From Amaranthus tricolor (lineage: Eukaryota; Streptophyta; Magnoliopsida; Caryophyllales; Amaranthaceae), in contig NC_080051.1 in NCBI RefSeq assembly GCF_026212465.1, positions 19,183,905-19,247,904 of the forward strand: DNA of 64,000 nucleotides, written 5' to 3'. How positions within the stretch are numbered: the stretch's first letter is position 1; each line of letters opens with the position of its first letter. Positions 29,126 to 41,240 of the stretch are shown one piece after another. Under the pieces are notes generated by a model. That model saw nothing but the letters and a program-made list of their open reading frames with translations, did not search any database and was not told where the DNA came from. The position numbers and the translations under genes were made by a program.

Positions 29126-29128
29126 ATA

Positions 29129-29216
<88 letters not shown>

Positions 29217-29401
29217 TTGTTTTTATTATTATTATTATTAGTCCCATTATGTATTATTAATGGTATTAGTGTATCATTAGTATATTATTATTATTATTAT
29301 TATTATTGTTGTTGTTGTTGTTGTTGTTGTTGTTTTTGTTTTTATTATTATTATTATTAGTCGCATTATGTATTATTAATGGTATTAGTGTATCATTAGT
29401 A

Positions 29402-29444
<43 letters not shown>

Positions 29445-29487
29445 GTTGTTGTTGTTGTTGTTGTTGTTTTTGTTGTTGTTGTTATTG
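29126..29487. repeat. (ATT)n/(GTT)n arrays with a duplicated linker
   Basis: Three ATT-to-GTT arrays are separated by two nearly identical ~60-base linkers (containing CATTATGTATTATTAATGGT; 29245 and 29365), showing tandem duplication of an array-plus-linker unit of about 120 bases. Long Leu or Tyr frames across it are artefacts. Confidence 0.9.
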
Positions 29488-30380
29488 TTCATATGTGGTT
29501 TTTCTCTAGATAATGTTAAAAAGACTCAACTTTTTTGTAGTGTAGCACGGTTAGAGAAAGAAAAGAATACTTTTCATGTGTTTTTGAATTGTAGAGATGA
29601 TAAAATCTAATTTTCACTAAATTAAAAATTGAAATAGTCTTGAAATAGGTTAGAAACAACCTTACTCTCTTTTGTTGAAAATACTTATCTTACCTTAAGG
29701 TCTAGTTTGAGTATTTGGTAAGTGAAAAAAGCTTCTAAAAATTTTATTTTAAATGTTTTTATTTAAAATATATTGAATCGAATCATTCTTTAAAGAATTT
29801 TTTTTTATATTAAATTAAAAAACAAGGGACAATAATTACTTATTTTCTAATAAATGTAGAACTAATTAAGTTGGATGACGATTTTGAATTTAAATCATTG
29901 ACAATTTTTTTTTATTTTCTCTTAAAATATACTATTTCCTTGGCAAGATCAAAACAAGCGATAAATTTCAAATTTAGGTGTCATAATTTATAACACAATT
30001 CCACAATAGCTATTTACCCGTGACCTATAAGTCTTTATTTGCCACGATAAATATTTACCTGTGACATAATTGGTGGCACAAATTTTTTTGTCACGATAAA
30101 TATTTACTTGTGACATAATTTTTGGTACAAGTTTTTGTTTGCCACAAAACAATTTCCCGTGGCATGATTTGTGACGCAAGTGCTTATTTGCCACAATATT
30201 AATATACCCGTGGCACAAGTGTTTATTTGCCACGATATATAGTTACCCGTGGCATAATTTGTGGCACAAGTGCATCTTTGCCACAATATATATTTACCCG
30301 TGGCAAAAATTTTAGGTATGATTGTGATATTGTCTTGAAACCTATTTTTCCCGTGGCAAGATCAAAACTTACCACATATT

Positions 30381-31400
<1,020 letters not shown>

Positions 31401-31879
31401 TTGGTTGGGTATACCCAATACATTATCACATAATATGTGTATTGTGTTTGTGATATGATGACAAATTGATAGTTTGAGGTATACAATATTATTGAATCAA
31501 TTTATTTTCTACACACGAAATTTAAGTTGAATAATAATAATATTTTAAATTGATCTATTAGTGATTATAACAGAGGGGAGAATTTAAAGTTATAGCCATT
31601 TTGAATTTACAATAATTTAAAAGTTCATCTCTCTTAATTTGGAAGGAATTTACAATAATTTATTTCAAAATTAAAATTGTCAAATATCCACATTTTTAAT
31701 TATAAACCTAATTTTGTCTTTGCCACTAACTCAAAGGGACAGAATATTATACTTTGGCAGCAAAAAATATGTCTATCATCAAATTGTTTTAATATAATTT
31801 TATTGATTATAAAATTTTAACGTAAAAATTTCAACTTAATAATGATAATTATAAAAATCATAATATTTCTATATTTTAA

Positions 31880-31918
31880 TACTAATAATTTCGTGCATTG
31901 CACGAGTTTCTATACTAA
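31880..31918 (+). mobile_element. possible Helitron 3' terminus
   Basis: TCGTGCATTGCACGA (31891-31905) can form a hairpin. It is followed 9 bases later by CTAA and then T, as at Helitron 3' ends (hairpin, short spacer, CTRR, insertion before T). No matching 5' TC end or helicase was identified. Confidence 0.35.
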
Positions 31919-31958
31919 TAAATTATATTTCATTAATGGATTCACAAATATAATAATA

Positions 31959-32545
31959 GTCATACAATCTATTAAAAAGACTGAAAAATACCACGTGTTA
32001 TCATCATGAAGCTCCACAAGATGGAAGGCTTTTATTGTTTGATGTTGGCTTATGTGGAAAATAGATTAATCAAACTGTCGCTTTTAGCTATTTTAAAAAT
32101 TAGTTAAATTTGAGTAATTTACAATTTTTCTTTATTTTTATTTTTTGATTAATTTACTATTTTTAGTTACAAACTAAATCAAATGATTATGATTTAGATT
32201 GAGTTATATTAGATAAATTTGTGATTTGAATTTATTATATGCCGTAAATTTTCCATCTTTATAAACTAAATAATTTGAATCATACAATATATTAAAAAGA
32301 CTAGAAAATTTCACGTGTCATTCCCATAGAGCTCTACAAGGTGAAGAGATTTTTATTGGTTGATATTGGCTTATGTGGCAAATAAAATTAATCAACCTGC
32401 CATTTTTAGCTATTCTAAAAATTTCATGTGTCAACCAGTCATCCTCATGGAGCTTCACAAGATGGAAGGCTTTTATTGATTGATGTTGGCTTATGTGGAA
32501 AATAAATTAATCAACCTGTTATTTTTAACTATTTTAAAAATTAAT
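31959..32545. repeat. three imperfect direct repeats of about 120 bp
   Basis: The block CACGTGTTATCATC ... CTCCACAAGATGGAAGGC ... GATGTTGGCTTATGTGGA ... ATTAATCAACCTG recurs three times (about 31990, 32312 and 32427). The first two copies are preceded by TCATACAATCTATTAAAAAG-like sequence resembling Helitron 5' regions, which would agree with the candidate terminus just upstream. Confidence 0.7.
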
Positions 32546-33523
32546 TAAATTAAGTAATTTTTATTTTTTTATTTTATTTTGAAATTTAGTTTTATTTAGT
32601 TTTAATATTTTTTTTATCCTAATTTTATTTGTTAAAATATAAATTTAAAATTACCTTATAAACAAGTAACTAGCATATCACTACCCAATTAGAAAAAGTA
32701 ACCTCAAAGTTGAACACGTAAATGTAATTTGCAAATTTTAGTCTATTGATGTGGGAAGGAGCACACCTAAGCCTAAACAAAATAATTTTTCCCAAAATTA
32801 AAAAATATTATCCTTCAAAATTTCTTTCTTTTAAAATTAGAACTCAAATACGAAAATATATTGTTGGATAACATTTTTTCCTTCCAAATTTTATAATTCA
32901 AAACTAGTAATACTGTAAATTTTCTTTAAATATCTTAAAGACATTAAAATTCAACCGAGTTTTAGATTCAAAATAAAGTCTTAATAATCTTTAGCCATTT
33001 CTACACAAGATAGTTTACCTCGGGTGAGAAATTGTTAATTAATTGATAAATAATTAAATATACTTTTAATTAATTAATAAATAATAAATTCATATACTTT
33101 TTATTATTTTCAATACCATTTTAGATGGGTTGTTTGTAAACGACATTTTAGCCTGAAGTAGGATAATACTCGATTCCATAAAAGTGGATGATTGCAATTC
33201 CACCCATTAGGCCTTAAAATGGTTTTATTCGTAAATAGTTGACGTTTAAATTAGGCTAATCACGGAATCGACGAACTGGTCAGTACGGCCAAAGTTGCTG
33301 ACCAATGACCATAGTCAATAGCTAACTTAGTTGGGCAGCCATTTATTAGCACAGTCAACGTCAAGTCGTCAATCACTAGTCGGACCATACAACAGTTCTT
33401 AATTCAGCAATTTCCTAGAAGCTATCCTCTTTGCGAATAATTCAACTAATTGAGCCCAATTTTAGTTGGTGTAATTGATGGAGGATCCACCTTGTGACCG
33501 TATATTGACATAGGTTTCATTTG
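32546..33523. other. AT-rich intergenic DNA, nothing recognised
   Basis: No supported gene or repeat boundary. Confidence 0.5.
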
Positions 33524-33735
33524 TTAGAGTATATAATATATTTTTGGGTCTTAACTATTAGTTTAAATTTTTGACTGAGTTGGTTTCTTGACATGATATC
33601 GGTACTAGCCAGAGTGAAAAGAGGTCGCGGGTTAGAATCTCAACCACCCCTCATTTATGGAATATTTGGTGTTAGCTATGATGAGGGTCTATGTTGAAAG
33701 GGCGTGTTAAAGTATACTTTTATAACATATCTTGG
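33524..33735 (+). mobile_element. possible TRIM-type retroelement relic
   Basis: TGTTAGAGTATATAATATAT opens a ~70-base segment ending TTCTTGACA. It is directly followed by TGATATCGGTACTAGCC, close to the initiator-Met tRNA primer site TGGTATCAGAGCC. A related TGTTAAAGTATACTTTTATA opens at 33705. Two short terminal repeats around a primer site and no coding suggest a TRIM; the second repeat is only partly alike. Confidence 0.35.
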
Positions 33736-33739
33736 GCTA

Positions 33740-33948
33740 GAAGTGTTGAGATTTTAACCGCTCTTAAATTGTGATACTTGAAACTGAAGTGTTGAGATTT
33801 TTACCGCTCCTAAATTTTGATACTTGAAACTGAAGTGTTGAGATTTTTACCACTCCTAAATTGTGATACTTGAAACTGAAGTGTTGAGATTTTTACCGCT
33901 CCTAAATTGTGATACTTGAAACTGAAGTGTTGAGATTTTTACCGCTCT
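33740..33948. repeat. 46-bp minisatellite, about 4.5 copies
   Basis: The unit contains GAAGTGTTGAGATTTTTACC and CTAAATTGTGATACTTGAAA. Copies differ by single bases (TTTT/TTGT, CGCTCC/CACTCC). It lies between the TRIM-like relic and a hAT-like element. Confidence 0.92.
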
Positions 33949-33974
33949 ATATATGGTGAGAATTAAATCGTTGT

Positions 33975-34944
33975 TAGACCTGGGAAAATTTGATCCGACC
34001 CGAAAATGAACCCGGGACCCGACCCGACAAAACCCGAACCCGACCGACCCGAAAGCGACTTAATTCGAAACATGACCGACTTGATAATTACCCGACCGAA
34101 AATGACCCGACCGGAAACCGACCCGTTTTGACAGATTTAATATCAATTTTTAGAGTAATTTCAATGTTAGAATTCATTTCAAATAAAATTTTAGTTTTCA
34201 AAGTATCTCAACATATTGAGTATATCACTTGAACCCTAAAACTCATCAATAGATCTCAAAAAACACGTATTTAACGTCTTTTTAGCCATCGTAATTATTT
34301 TTCTTTAAAAACAGGACGTTATAATCATCTTAATTGAATACATGTATTTTGTTAAATCAGTCAAATGAGTTTTTAATTCTTCTACATTTCAGTAAGCAAA
34401 TCAATATAATTTATACGAACGTTTCGCACGTTTGAATGAGCATTTCAAAAAACGAATGTCGCTACCCTAAATTATAAAACGCGTATCTTATAAGACGAAA
34501 TAAGTACTTAGTTAGTTGTATATCTTTCCAACATGAAAATTGTGAAGATAATTTTAACGTCATTTTTTATCTAACGTTACAATTATAATAAACAAAATAA
34601 CTTTTATAAAGCGCGTATCTTACAAGTCTTTCAAAATAAGTATTAATTCCCCTATTTTTCTTGCACTTAAATGAACCTGACATACCAACTATTTTTTGAA
34701 AATCGTACATGTAATTTCTCTAATGATTTTTTTTAGACATTTTAATGATTTTTTTTTATGTTGAATTAGTCGATTGGATATTCTAATGTTTTATGGTAAC
34801 CCGTTGGGTCAATCCGAACCTACCCGAAACCAAGAGTGATCCGACCTGAAACTGACCTGATCCAAAACTGACCCGACCCGAAAATGACTCGACCGAAATT
34901 GATCCGACCCAAAACCCGACCGACCGACCGTTTTCCCAGGTCTA
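33975..34944. mobile_element. non-autonomous hAT-like element, copy 2
   Basis: It has the same 14-base TIR pair as 7557-8498, in inverted orientation, and a different perfect 8-base duplication ATCGTTGT (33967-33974 and 34945-34952). Across the stretches I compared by eye the two copies differ at only a few percent of positions. This copy is 28 bases longer, in the GC-rich subterminal part. A different target duplication proves independent insertion. Confidence 0.92.
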
Positions 34945-34952
34945 ATCGTTGT

Positions 34953-35906
34953 CATACGAGTATAACTCAGAAGAAAAATTGTAAATTACTAGGTTAAATG
35001 ATAATTGTCTTTTATCATTTATTATTTTAATGCTTAATGCAAAGCTAATTGAGCTAGCTAGTACTTAAATGAAGAATCTATATAGTAAGATCTTGTCTTA
35101 CCATCATTATTAAAAATCAAAGCATATAGAAGTCCTTTTGAATTTGCTTTCAAGGTTGGGATGGGCATAAGAGGTTAAGAGTATAAAAGATAAAAGAATG
35201 AGCAAATTAAGTAGTACGAATAAAAATAAAAACTGAAGCTAACTGCGGGAAAAGTATAAGACATAAGCATGTCATATCTCTTATAAAAAATATCTTATAA
35301 ATTAAAAAAAAAAAAAAAAATCTCATCAAGTGTAGGTCGTTTTCCAATGAAAGGATCGGAATGTAAGTGAGAAGCATATGATGGTGTTCGCTTCTAAGTG
35401 GATGAACAAGGTTGGAGCAATTGTATAGCTTACGCCCAAGATAAGTCTTTGAAGATGATAGGAGTCTAGGAGTATGTCTTTTATCTAGAAAGCAACACTT
35501 TGCATGTACTCTGAAAAGTCTCAATGCAAAACTACTCCATGCTTTTATCTATTACTCTTATGTCGTAACCATTTAGCTCTATTTGGTATGATTGTGGAGA
35601 TTAAAAAATTAGATATAATTGGTTAAAGTGAATGTATCTATAACTAAAACATAGAATATAGTGTAAAAGTGGTAATGTCATATACAAAAATAAAAATGAG
35701 ACTAATTCTTTAGGGCGAGCTAAAATGAAAAAAAAAAGACAATTTGAGTAGTCAAGTGAGGAATACTCTTGATTTAATTAGTGATATTTAGGAAAAAAAT
35801 TGAATATTTTCTAAAATAGATACGATAAATAAATACAGCAATATAAATTATCTTATAGATTGTTCTATATAATACACTATCACTATCGATCTTAAGAATT
35901 TAGATG
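34953..35906. other. AT-rich intergenic DNA, nothing recognised
   Basis: A minus-strand 105-codon frame at 35524-35207 has no recognisable domain and ends in a low-complexity run; I do not consider it a gene. Confidence 0.45.
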
Positions 35907-35929
35907 ATTCCAATTAGAGATGGCCATGG

Positions 35930-36245
35930 GCCGGTTTATTTGTATTCGAACCGCAAACCGATTCGAAAAAAATTCAAACCGGCCCGAACCGGCCAACAAT
36001 CGAGCTCGAGCCGGCTCGAACCGGTATGCTTGGCTAGTTCGGGCTGGTTCAAAAATAAATATTCAAACCGGACCCGAACCATTGAACTGATTTGATTCGA
36101 ATCGATGAACCACTGAACTGGTTCAAAAAGCCCGAACCGCACCGGTGGACCGAACCGAACCAATTCGAACCACTTAATCGAACCGATTCGAACCATTAAA
36201 TCAAACCAATTCGAACCAGTGAACTGGTCGAACCAAACCGTTGAA
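35930..36245. repeat. left subterminal GC-rich array of hAT 1
   Basis: More than ten degenerate copies of GAACCGGTTCGAACC / CGAACCGAACC. The mirror array at 44380-44590 has the same words. In hAT elements such subterminal motifs are where transposase binds; that role is inferred here. Confidence 0.8.
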
Positions 36246-36431
36246 CCTATCCTTCCAACGGCTCTTTTTTTGAATTTTGAATTTTTCCATCCGTATTTTC
36301 TATAAATACCCACCCAAACATTCACTTATTCCTCATATCTGTTCATCTCTAATTCTCTATAAGAAATTTACTCTCTACTTCTTTTTACAATTAGTAAATT
36401 AATTAGTCTCTGATTATTTCTCTCTCTATTT

Positions 36432-36652
36432 TATTGGAAAGCAGTTATCTTTTACAGTTACCTTAGTCATTACAGTTGATTTGTTCTTAGGTAGTTACAT
36501 TAGAGGCACTTACCCATGTTCGTAGCAGTTACTACCCATGTTCGTAGCAGTTACTAAAATGCTCATGTATTTATACAATATGCTTCAATGAGAATAAAAA
36601 TAATATCAGAATTTTTTACACAAAAACACAATCAGATATTGTCAAATTATCA
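36432..36652 (+). repeat. 5' LTR of the copia element
   Basis: Starts TATTGGAAAGCAG and ends AAATTATCA. Paired with 41241-41461. Confidence 0.95.
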
Positions 36653-36716
36653 TGGTATCAGAGCCCTAGGGTTCGAATCCGGACAGGCATCATCATCTAC
36701 CTGTTCTTACCTCAAA

Positions 36717-39700
36717 ATGGCTGATTCATCAGAAAACCAAACACACCAAACCTTAATGTCCATGGAACAAATGGAACAAATGTTCCAGATGTTCCAGAAA
36801 ATTAACAATTCAACTCACCAAACAGAAACCCCAACATCAATCAAAATTTCAGAAAAACTCACATACCACAATTATACAAAATGGTGCAAATTGATGCACG
36901 TTGCCATTGGAGGCCGGGGGCGGCTCAATCACATCACTGCCAGACCCCCACCATTATCAGATCCCAATTATAACCAATGGGCACAAAAAGATGCAATGGT
37001 TATCGCATGGATAATCGAAAACATAGACGGAGATATCGTTAATCAATTTCTGGACTACACAACAGCACACAGCCTATGGCAAGGTATTGAAGGCCTCTTA
37101 GGATGTGGTAGGGATGAACTACAAATCTTTGATTTGAGTTCTAAGGCAGCAACCTTGAAACAAAACCATGACACTATTGAAGTTTACTATGGTAAGCTTA
37201 ACATGTTGTGGAAAGAAATAGATCGAAGAATGCCAAATCCGATGAATTGTCCACAGGATATAACAGAGTTCAACAAATACATCCAAAGACAAAGGCTATA
37301 CCAATTTCTCACCGGAATTAGTGACGATCTAGACAAAGAGAGAAGGGACATATTAAACAGTGAACCATTACCGGCGGTGGAAACGGCATATGCAACAATC
37401 AGACGAGAGGTCACACGCCGGCAAATCATGACCGGCGTCTCATCACCGGGAACGAATCCCTCAGAGATTGGCTCAGGTCTCTCCACGAGAAACAAACCCT
37501 ACCAAAGAATCCGAGAAGATGATGACCGGAGAAAACTCCGATGCACCCACTGTGGAGGTTCTAGGCATACCAAGGAGGGGTGCTTCAAACTTGTGGGATA
37601 TCCTGAGTGGTGGGACGATCTACAGAGGAGGAGAGCCGCCACCAAGGCACCGGCTAACCGGACCGGCGGCAAGGCTAATCTCAGTGCCACAGATCAGCCA
37701 ACATCATTTCAAAACTCAGATGACCAAGAAGAATGGCGCACAGAGAAAGGAGAAGCAAAGATAGTTTCAGAGAATAAGAATGGTGAGAAACAGGAGGAAG
37801 AGAGAGAAAGGAGAGCCGTCAGCCAAAGGGAAGGGAAAGGGAGAATCAAAAATCCCCAACCCTACCTCCCTTTTTATAGCCCCAGTCCATCCCCTTTTAA
37901 AACCCTACCCTCCTCCTCTTCCCAAACCGGCACAGGCCCAATTAAATTCCTCAAACCCGATTCCCATTCCAGCCCAAACACCATCACTCCTAAGTGCCTT
38001 CTTGGACATCCAAACAACTCTCAATGGATCTTTGATTGTGGGGCCACCGATACGATGACATTCGATCCCAGTGATTTTATATACCCTACTGACCGAACCC
38101 ACATCCAAACTGCTAATGGGGCACGTGTACCGGTTGCCAAGGCTGGAGCTGTCAACATCTCTTCCTCCCTTCATCTCAAAAATTGCCTGGTCATCCCAAA
38201 TTTGTCTCATAAATTATTGTCGGTCAGTCAGTTGACGAAGGACTTAAATTGTACTGTGTTTTTAACCTCTGATCATTGTGTTGTACAGGATGCTCGGACG
38301 GGGAAGATCATTGGGCGTGGTACTGAACGAGGTGGCCTATACTATGTTGATGCGGTAATTCAAAAAGGTGGTGCAATGCTTGCTCATGGATCTCCTGCTC
38401 ACCAATTGCGGACTTGGCATCGGCGTTTGGGTCACCCATCCTTAGGTTATCTACACCACCTCTTTCCTTCTCTGAAGAACATTGCATCTCTAGATTGTGA
38501 AACTTGTATCTTAGCAAAGAGTCATAAACAGTCCTATTTTCCTAGAAATACTCGTGCTCCCCAACCCTTTGATATAGTACATTCTGATGTATGGGGCCCA
38601 GCTCCACATACTGACAATCATGGTTTTTCCTATTTTGTGTTATTTATTGACGACTATTCTCGAGTGTGTTGGGTTTATTTTCTAAAGCACAAATCTGAGG
38701 TTTTTAATGTATTTGTCAAATTCTATAACATGATTCTTACTCAGTTCCATGCAAAACTAAAGATTCTTCGCTCGGATAATGGGGGTGAATATATCTCAAT
38801 GGCAATGAAACAATTCTTTCTAGACCATGGCCTTATCCACCAAACTTCCTGCCCCGACACCCCACAACAAAATGGGGTGGCTGAACGTAAGAACCGTACT
38901 CTCCTTGAGGTAGCACGGGCTCTAATGTTTGAGACTCATGTGCCGGTACATTTTTGGCCCGAGGCTATTGCTACTGCTACCTATCTTACCAACCGACTCC
39001 CTGCAAAAACCCTCCAATTCCAGACTCCTCTTACTACACTTCATTCGTATACTCCTGTTCCCTCATCTCACTCCCTTCCTCCTAGAGTCTTTGGGTGTGT
39101 TGTGTATGTCCACCTTCCACCACGCACTAGAACTAAGTTTGAACCCCGGGCAGTACGATGTGTCTTTCTTGGGTATGGCACTACACAGAAGGGCTATCGC
39201 TGTTATGATCCTATCCATCACAAGCTTTATACCACCATGGACTGTGATTTCCTTGAACACCACTGTTACTATCCCCAACCTCGATCTCAGGGGGAGAGTA
39301 TGAGTGAGGATCTTAGTTGGTTGACTCATCCCTTGGCTGACAGTCGAGATCCCAAGCAGCAAGTCGGCACTACCATCGATACTGCTACTGACATTGCTAC
39401 TGAATCACCTCCTCAGACTACTCCAGTCCTAGTCCCTGAGCATCCAGCCGAACAAGAGGTAACACCAAGTCCTACTGCTCCTTTCATTGATGTATCCACT
39501 GACTCTATTGTGCCAAATAGTATTGTTGTTCCAAGGGAATCTAGTTTGCCCCCTCGAAGTACAAGAGGAATACCCCCAAAGAGATATGATCCTGAATATG
39601 AATCCCGGAGATCCCGATATCCTACCAATAGACCAGGTGATGGACAACTATCACAAACAGCAGTTGCCTTCAATGCATCTCTCTACTCCAGTGTCATTCC

Positions 39701-41228
39701 GAAAAACATTGAAGAAGCCCTCCAAGAACCAAAGTGGAAGCAAGCTATGGATGAAGAGATCATGGCTCTCCAGAAAAACCGAATGTGGGAAAAGTGCAGA
39801 TTACCAGGTGACAAGAAGACGGTTGACTGTAAATGGGTGTTTTCAGTCAAGTATCATGCTGATGGATCCATTGAGCGGTATAAAGCTAGGCTTGTTGCGA
39901 AAGGGTATACACAAACTTATGGGGTAGACTACTCTGAAACATTCTCACCTATAGCGAAAATTGATACCATTCGAGTTCTCTTCTCAGTAGCAGCAAACAA
40001 AGATTGGCCTCTGTTTCAATTTGATGTGAAGAACGCCTTTTTACATGGAGAAATTGAAGAAGAGGTATACATGAAGCCACCACCAGGGTATTCAAATAAG
40101 TATAGCCAAGGAGAAGGGTGTCGACTTAAGAGAGCTCTATACGGCTTAAAACAATCTCCTAGAGCATGGTTTGGGAGATTCACTGCAGCAATGAAGAAAT
40201 TTGGCTACAAACAGAGCAACTCAGATCATACTCTATTTCTCAGGCGAAGTGGAAAACAGATTACATGCCTCGTGATTTATGTCGATGATATGGTTATTAC
40301 CGGAAATGACTTCAAGGAAATTGATCGTCTTAGGAGGAAATTATTCCAAGAATTCGAGATGAAGGATTTAGGGCAACTAAAATACTTCCTAGGAATAGAA
40401 GTCCTGAGATCAAGGAAGGGATTCTTCATCAATCAGAGGAAATACATTCTAGATCTCTTAGCAGAAGCAGGTATGTTAGATTGCAAGCCAGCAGATACTC
40501 CTATGGTAGCTAATCATGGTCTACGTATTGTTGAAGGTGCAGAAGCAACAGATCAAGATCGTTATAGACGGACAGTGGGAAAATTAATCTACCTATCCCA
40601 CACAAGACCAGATATTGCGTACGCAGTAGGAATTGTAAGCAAGTTTATGCATCGACCTCAAGAAGAACACATGGCAGCAGTCCTGAGGATCCTGAGATAC
40701 TTAAAGGGAACTAGCAACAAAGGAGTCTTCTACGCGAAGAATGGCAACCTTGACCTTATTGGTTACACGGATGCTGATTGGGCTGGTGATCGGGATGACA
40801 GGAAGTCAACTTCGGGGTATTTTACTCTTGTAGGGGGCAATCTAGTCACCTGGAGAAGCAAGAAACAGAAGGTGGTTGCTTTGTCCAGTGCTGAAGCAGA
40901 ATTCAGGGGAATAGCAAAAGGAATTACGGAGATTCTATGGATTAGAAAACTCCTAGGAGAGTTAGGCTTTGTTCACGGACAGGCAAGTCCTTTATATTGT
41001 GATAACAAGGCAGCAATAAGTATCTCCGAAAATCCAGTGCAGCATGACCGAACAAAACACGTGGAGATTGATCGACACTTTATCAAGGAGAAACTAGAAA
41101 GTAAAGTCATCAGCCTTCCATTTGTTAGATCCGCAGGCCAACTAGCCGATATTCTCACAAAAGCAGTCTCATCTCAGATCTTCAATAGCACATTAAGCAA
41201 GTTAGGCTTTGGTGATCCCACGACCTAA
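36717..41228 (+). CDS. copia gag-pol polyprotein
   Basis: One uninterrupted frame of 1503 codons from ATG 36717 (MADSSENQTHQT). The frame is open further upstream to an ATG inside the LTR (36588), but the 36717 start lies after the primer site and suits gag. Domains in order: gag; zinc knuckle CTHCGGSRHTKEGC (residue ~276); aspartic protease WIFDCGATD (~437, Asp 440; Cys replaces the usual Ser/Thr); integrase with GAG-pre-integrase zinc region (HRRLGH...CETC) and catalytic D624, D687, E723; reverse transcriptase with YVDD at ~1188; RNase H from YTDADWAGD (~1350) with SSAEAE. The integrase-before-RT order makes it copia. All catalytic residues are present, so the element may be active. It acts as virus-like particles in the cytoplasm, then integrates in the nucleus. 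Confidence 0.96.
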   Translation: MADSSENQTHQTLMSMEQMEQMFQMFQKINNSTHQTETPTSIKISEKLTYHNYTKWCKLMHVAIGGRGRLNHITARPPPLSDPNYNQWAQKDAMVIAWIIENIDGDIVNQFLDYTTAHSLWQGIEGLLGCGRDELQIFDLSSKAATLKQNHDTIEVYYGKLNMLWKEIDRRMPNPMNCPQDITEFNKYIQRQRLYQFLTGISDDLDKERRDILNSEPLPAVETAYATIRREVTRRQIMTGVSSPGTNPSEIGSGLSTRNKPYQRIREDDDRRKLRCTHCGGSRHTKEGCFKLVGYPEWWDDLQRRRAATKAPANRTGGKANLSATDQPTSFQNSDDQEEWRTEKGEAKIVSENKNGEKQEEERERRAVSQREGKGRIKNPQPYLPFYSPSPSPFKTLPSSSSQTGTGPIKFLKPDSHSSPNTITPKCLLGHPNNSQWIFDCGATDTMTFDPSDFIYPTDRTHIQTANGARVPVAKAGAVNISSSLHLKNCLVIPNLSHKLLSVSQLTKDLNCTVFLTSDHCVVQDARTGKIIGRGTERGGLYYVDAVIQKGGAMLAHGSPAHQLRTWHRRLGHPSLGYLHHLFPSLKNIASLDCETCILAKSHKQSYFPRNTRAPQPFDIVHSDVWGPAPHTDNHGFSYFVLFIDDYSRVCWVYFLKHKSEVFNVFVKFYNMILTQFHAKLKILRSDNGGEYISMAMKQFFLDHGLIHQTSCPDTPQQNGVAERKNRTLLEVARALMFETHVPVHFWPEAIATATYLTNRLPAKTLQFQTPLTTLHSYTPVPSSHSLPPRVFGCVVYVHLPPRTRTKFEPRAVRCVFLGYGTTQKGYRCYDPIHHKLYTTMDCDFLEHHCYYPQPRSQGESMSEDLSWLTHPLADSRDPKQQVGTTIDTATDIATESPPQTTPVLVPEHPAEQEVTPSPTAPFIDVSTDSIVPNSIVVPRESSLPPRSTRGIPPKRYDPEYESRRSRYPTNRPGDGQLSQTAVAFNASLYSSVIPKNIEEALQEPKWKQAMDEEIMALQKNRMWEKCRLPGDKKTVDCKWVFSVKYHADGSIERYKARLVAKGYTQTYGVDYSETFSPIAKIDTIRVLFSVAANKDWPLFQFDVKNAFLHGEIEEEVYMKPPPGYSNKYSQGEGCRLKRALYGLKQSPRAWFGRFTAAMKKFGYKQSNSDHTLFLRRSGKQITCLVIYVDDMVITGNDFKEIDRLRRKLFQEFEMKDLGQLKYFLGIEVLRSRKGFFINQRKYILDLLAEAGMLDCKPADTPMVANHGLRIVEGAEATDQDRYRRTVGKLIYLSHTRPDIAYAVGIVSKFMHRPQEEHMAAVLRILRYLKGTSNKGVFYAKNGNLDLIGYTDADWAGDRDDRKSTSGYFTLVGGNLVTWRSKKQKVVALSSAEAEFRGIAKGITEILWIRKLLGELGFVHGQASPLYCDNKAAISISENPVQHDRTKHVEIDRHFIKEKLESKVISLPFVRSAGQLADILTKAVSSQIFNSTLSKLGFGDPTT

Positions 41229-41240
41229 CTTGAGGGGGAG

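Larger units (their letters stand above)
27821..30380. mobile_element. CACTA-like element, right end missing
   Basis: The left end reads CACTACTACAACTCG, the form of a CACTA (En/Spm) terminus. Near it, words such as GCTGCCACGGGAAAATTATG occur. Near the right (30000-30370) eight copies of CCCGTGGCA/CCTGTGACA occur about every 50 bases in the opposite orientation. Inverted, terminus-proximal short repeats are typical of CACTA elements. The expected right end TTGTAGTAGTG was not found; a lone TTTTTTGTAGTG at 29532-29543 is internal to the repeat array. No transposase is present. Confidence 0.4.

Noticed and set aside
29163..29509. Leu-, Tyr- or Cys-homopolymer frames
   Set aside because: Products of GTT/ATT trinucleotide arrays.
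33740..33948. Regularly spaced 46-bp repeats as a CRISPR-like array
   Set aside because: Repeats are contiguous with no unique spacers, and the context is a plant nuclear genome. It is a minisatellite.
35207..35524. 105-codon minus-strand frame
   Set aside because: Runs through a poly-A/T tract, with no domain recognised.
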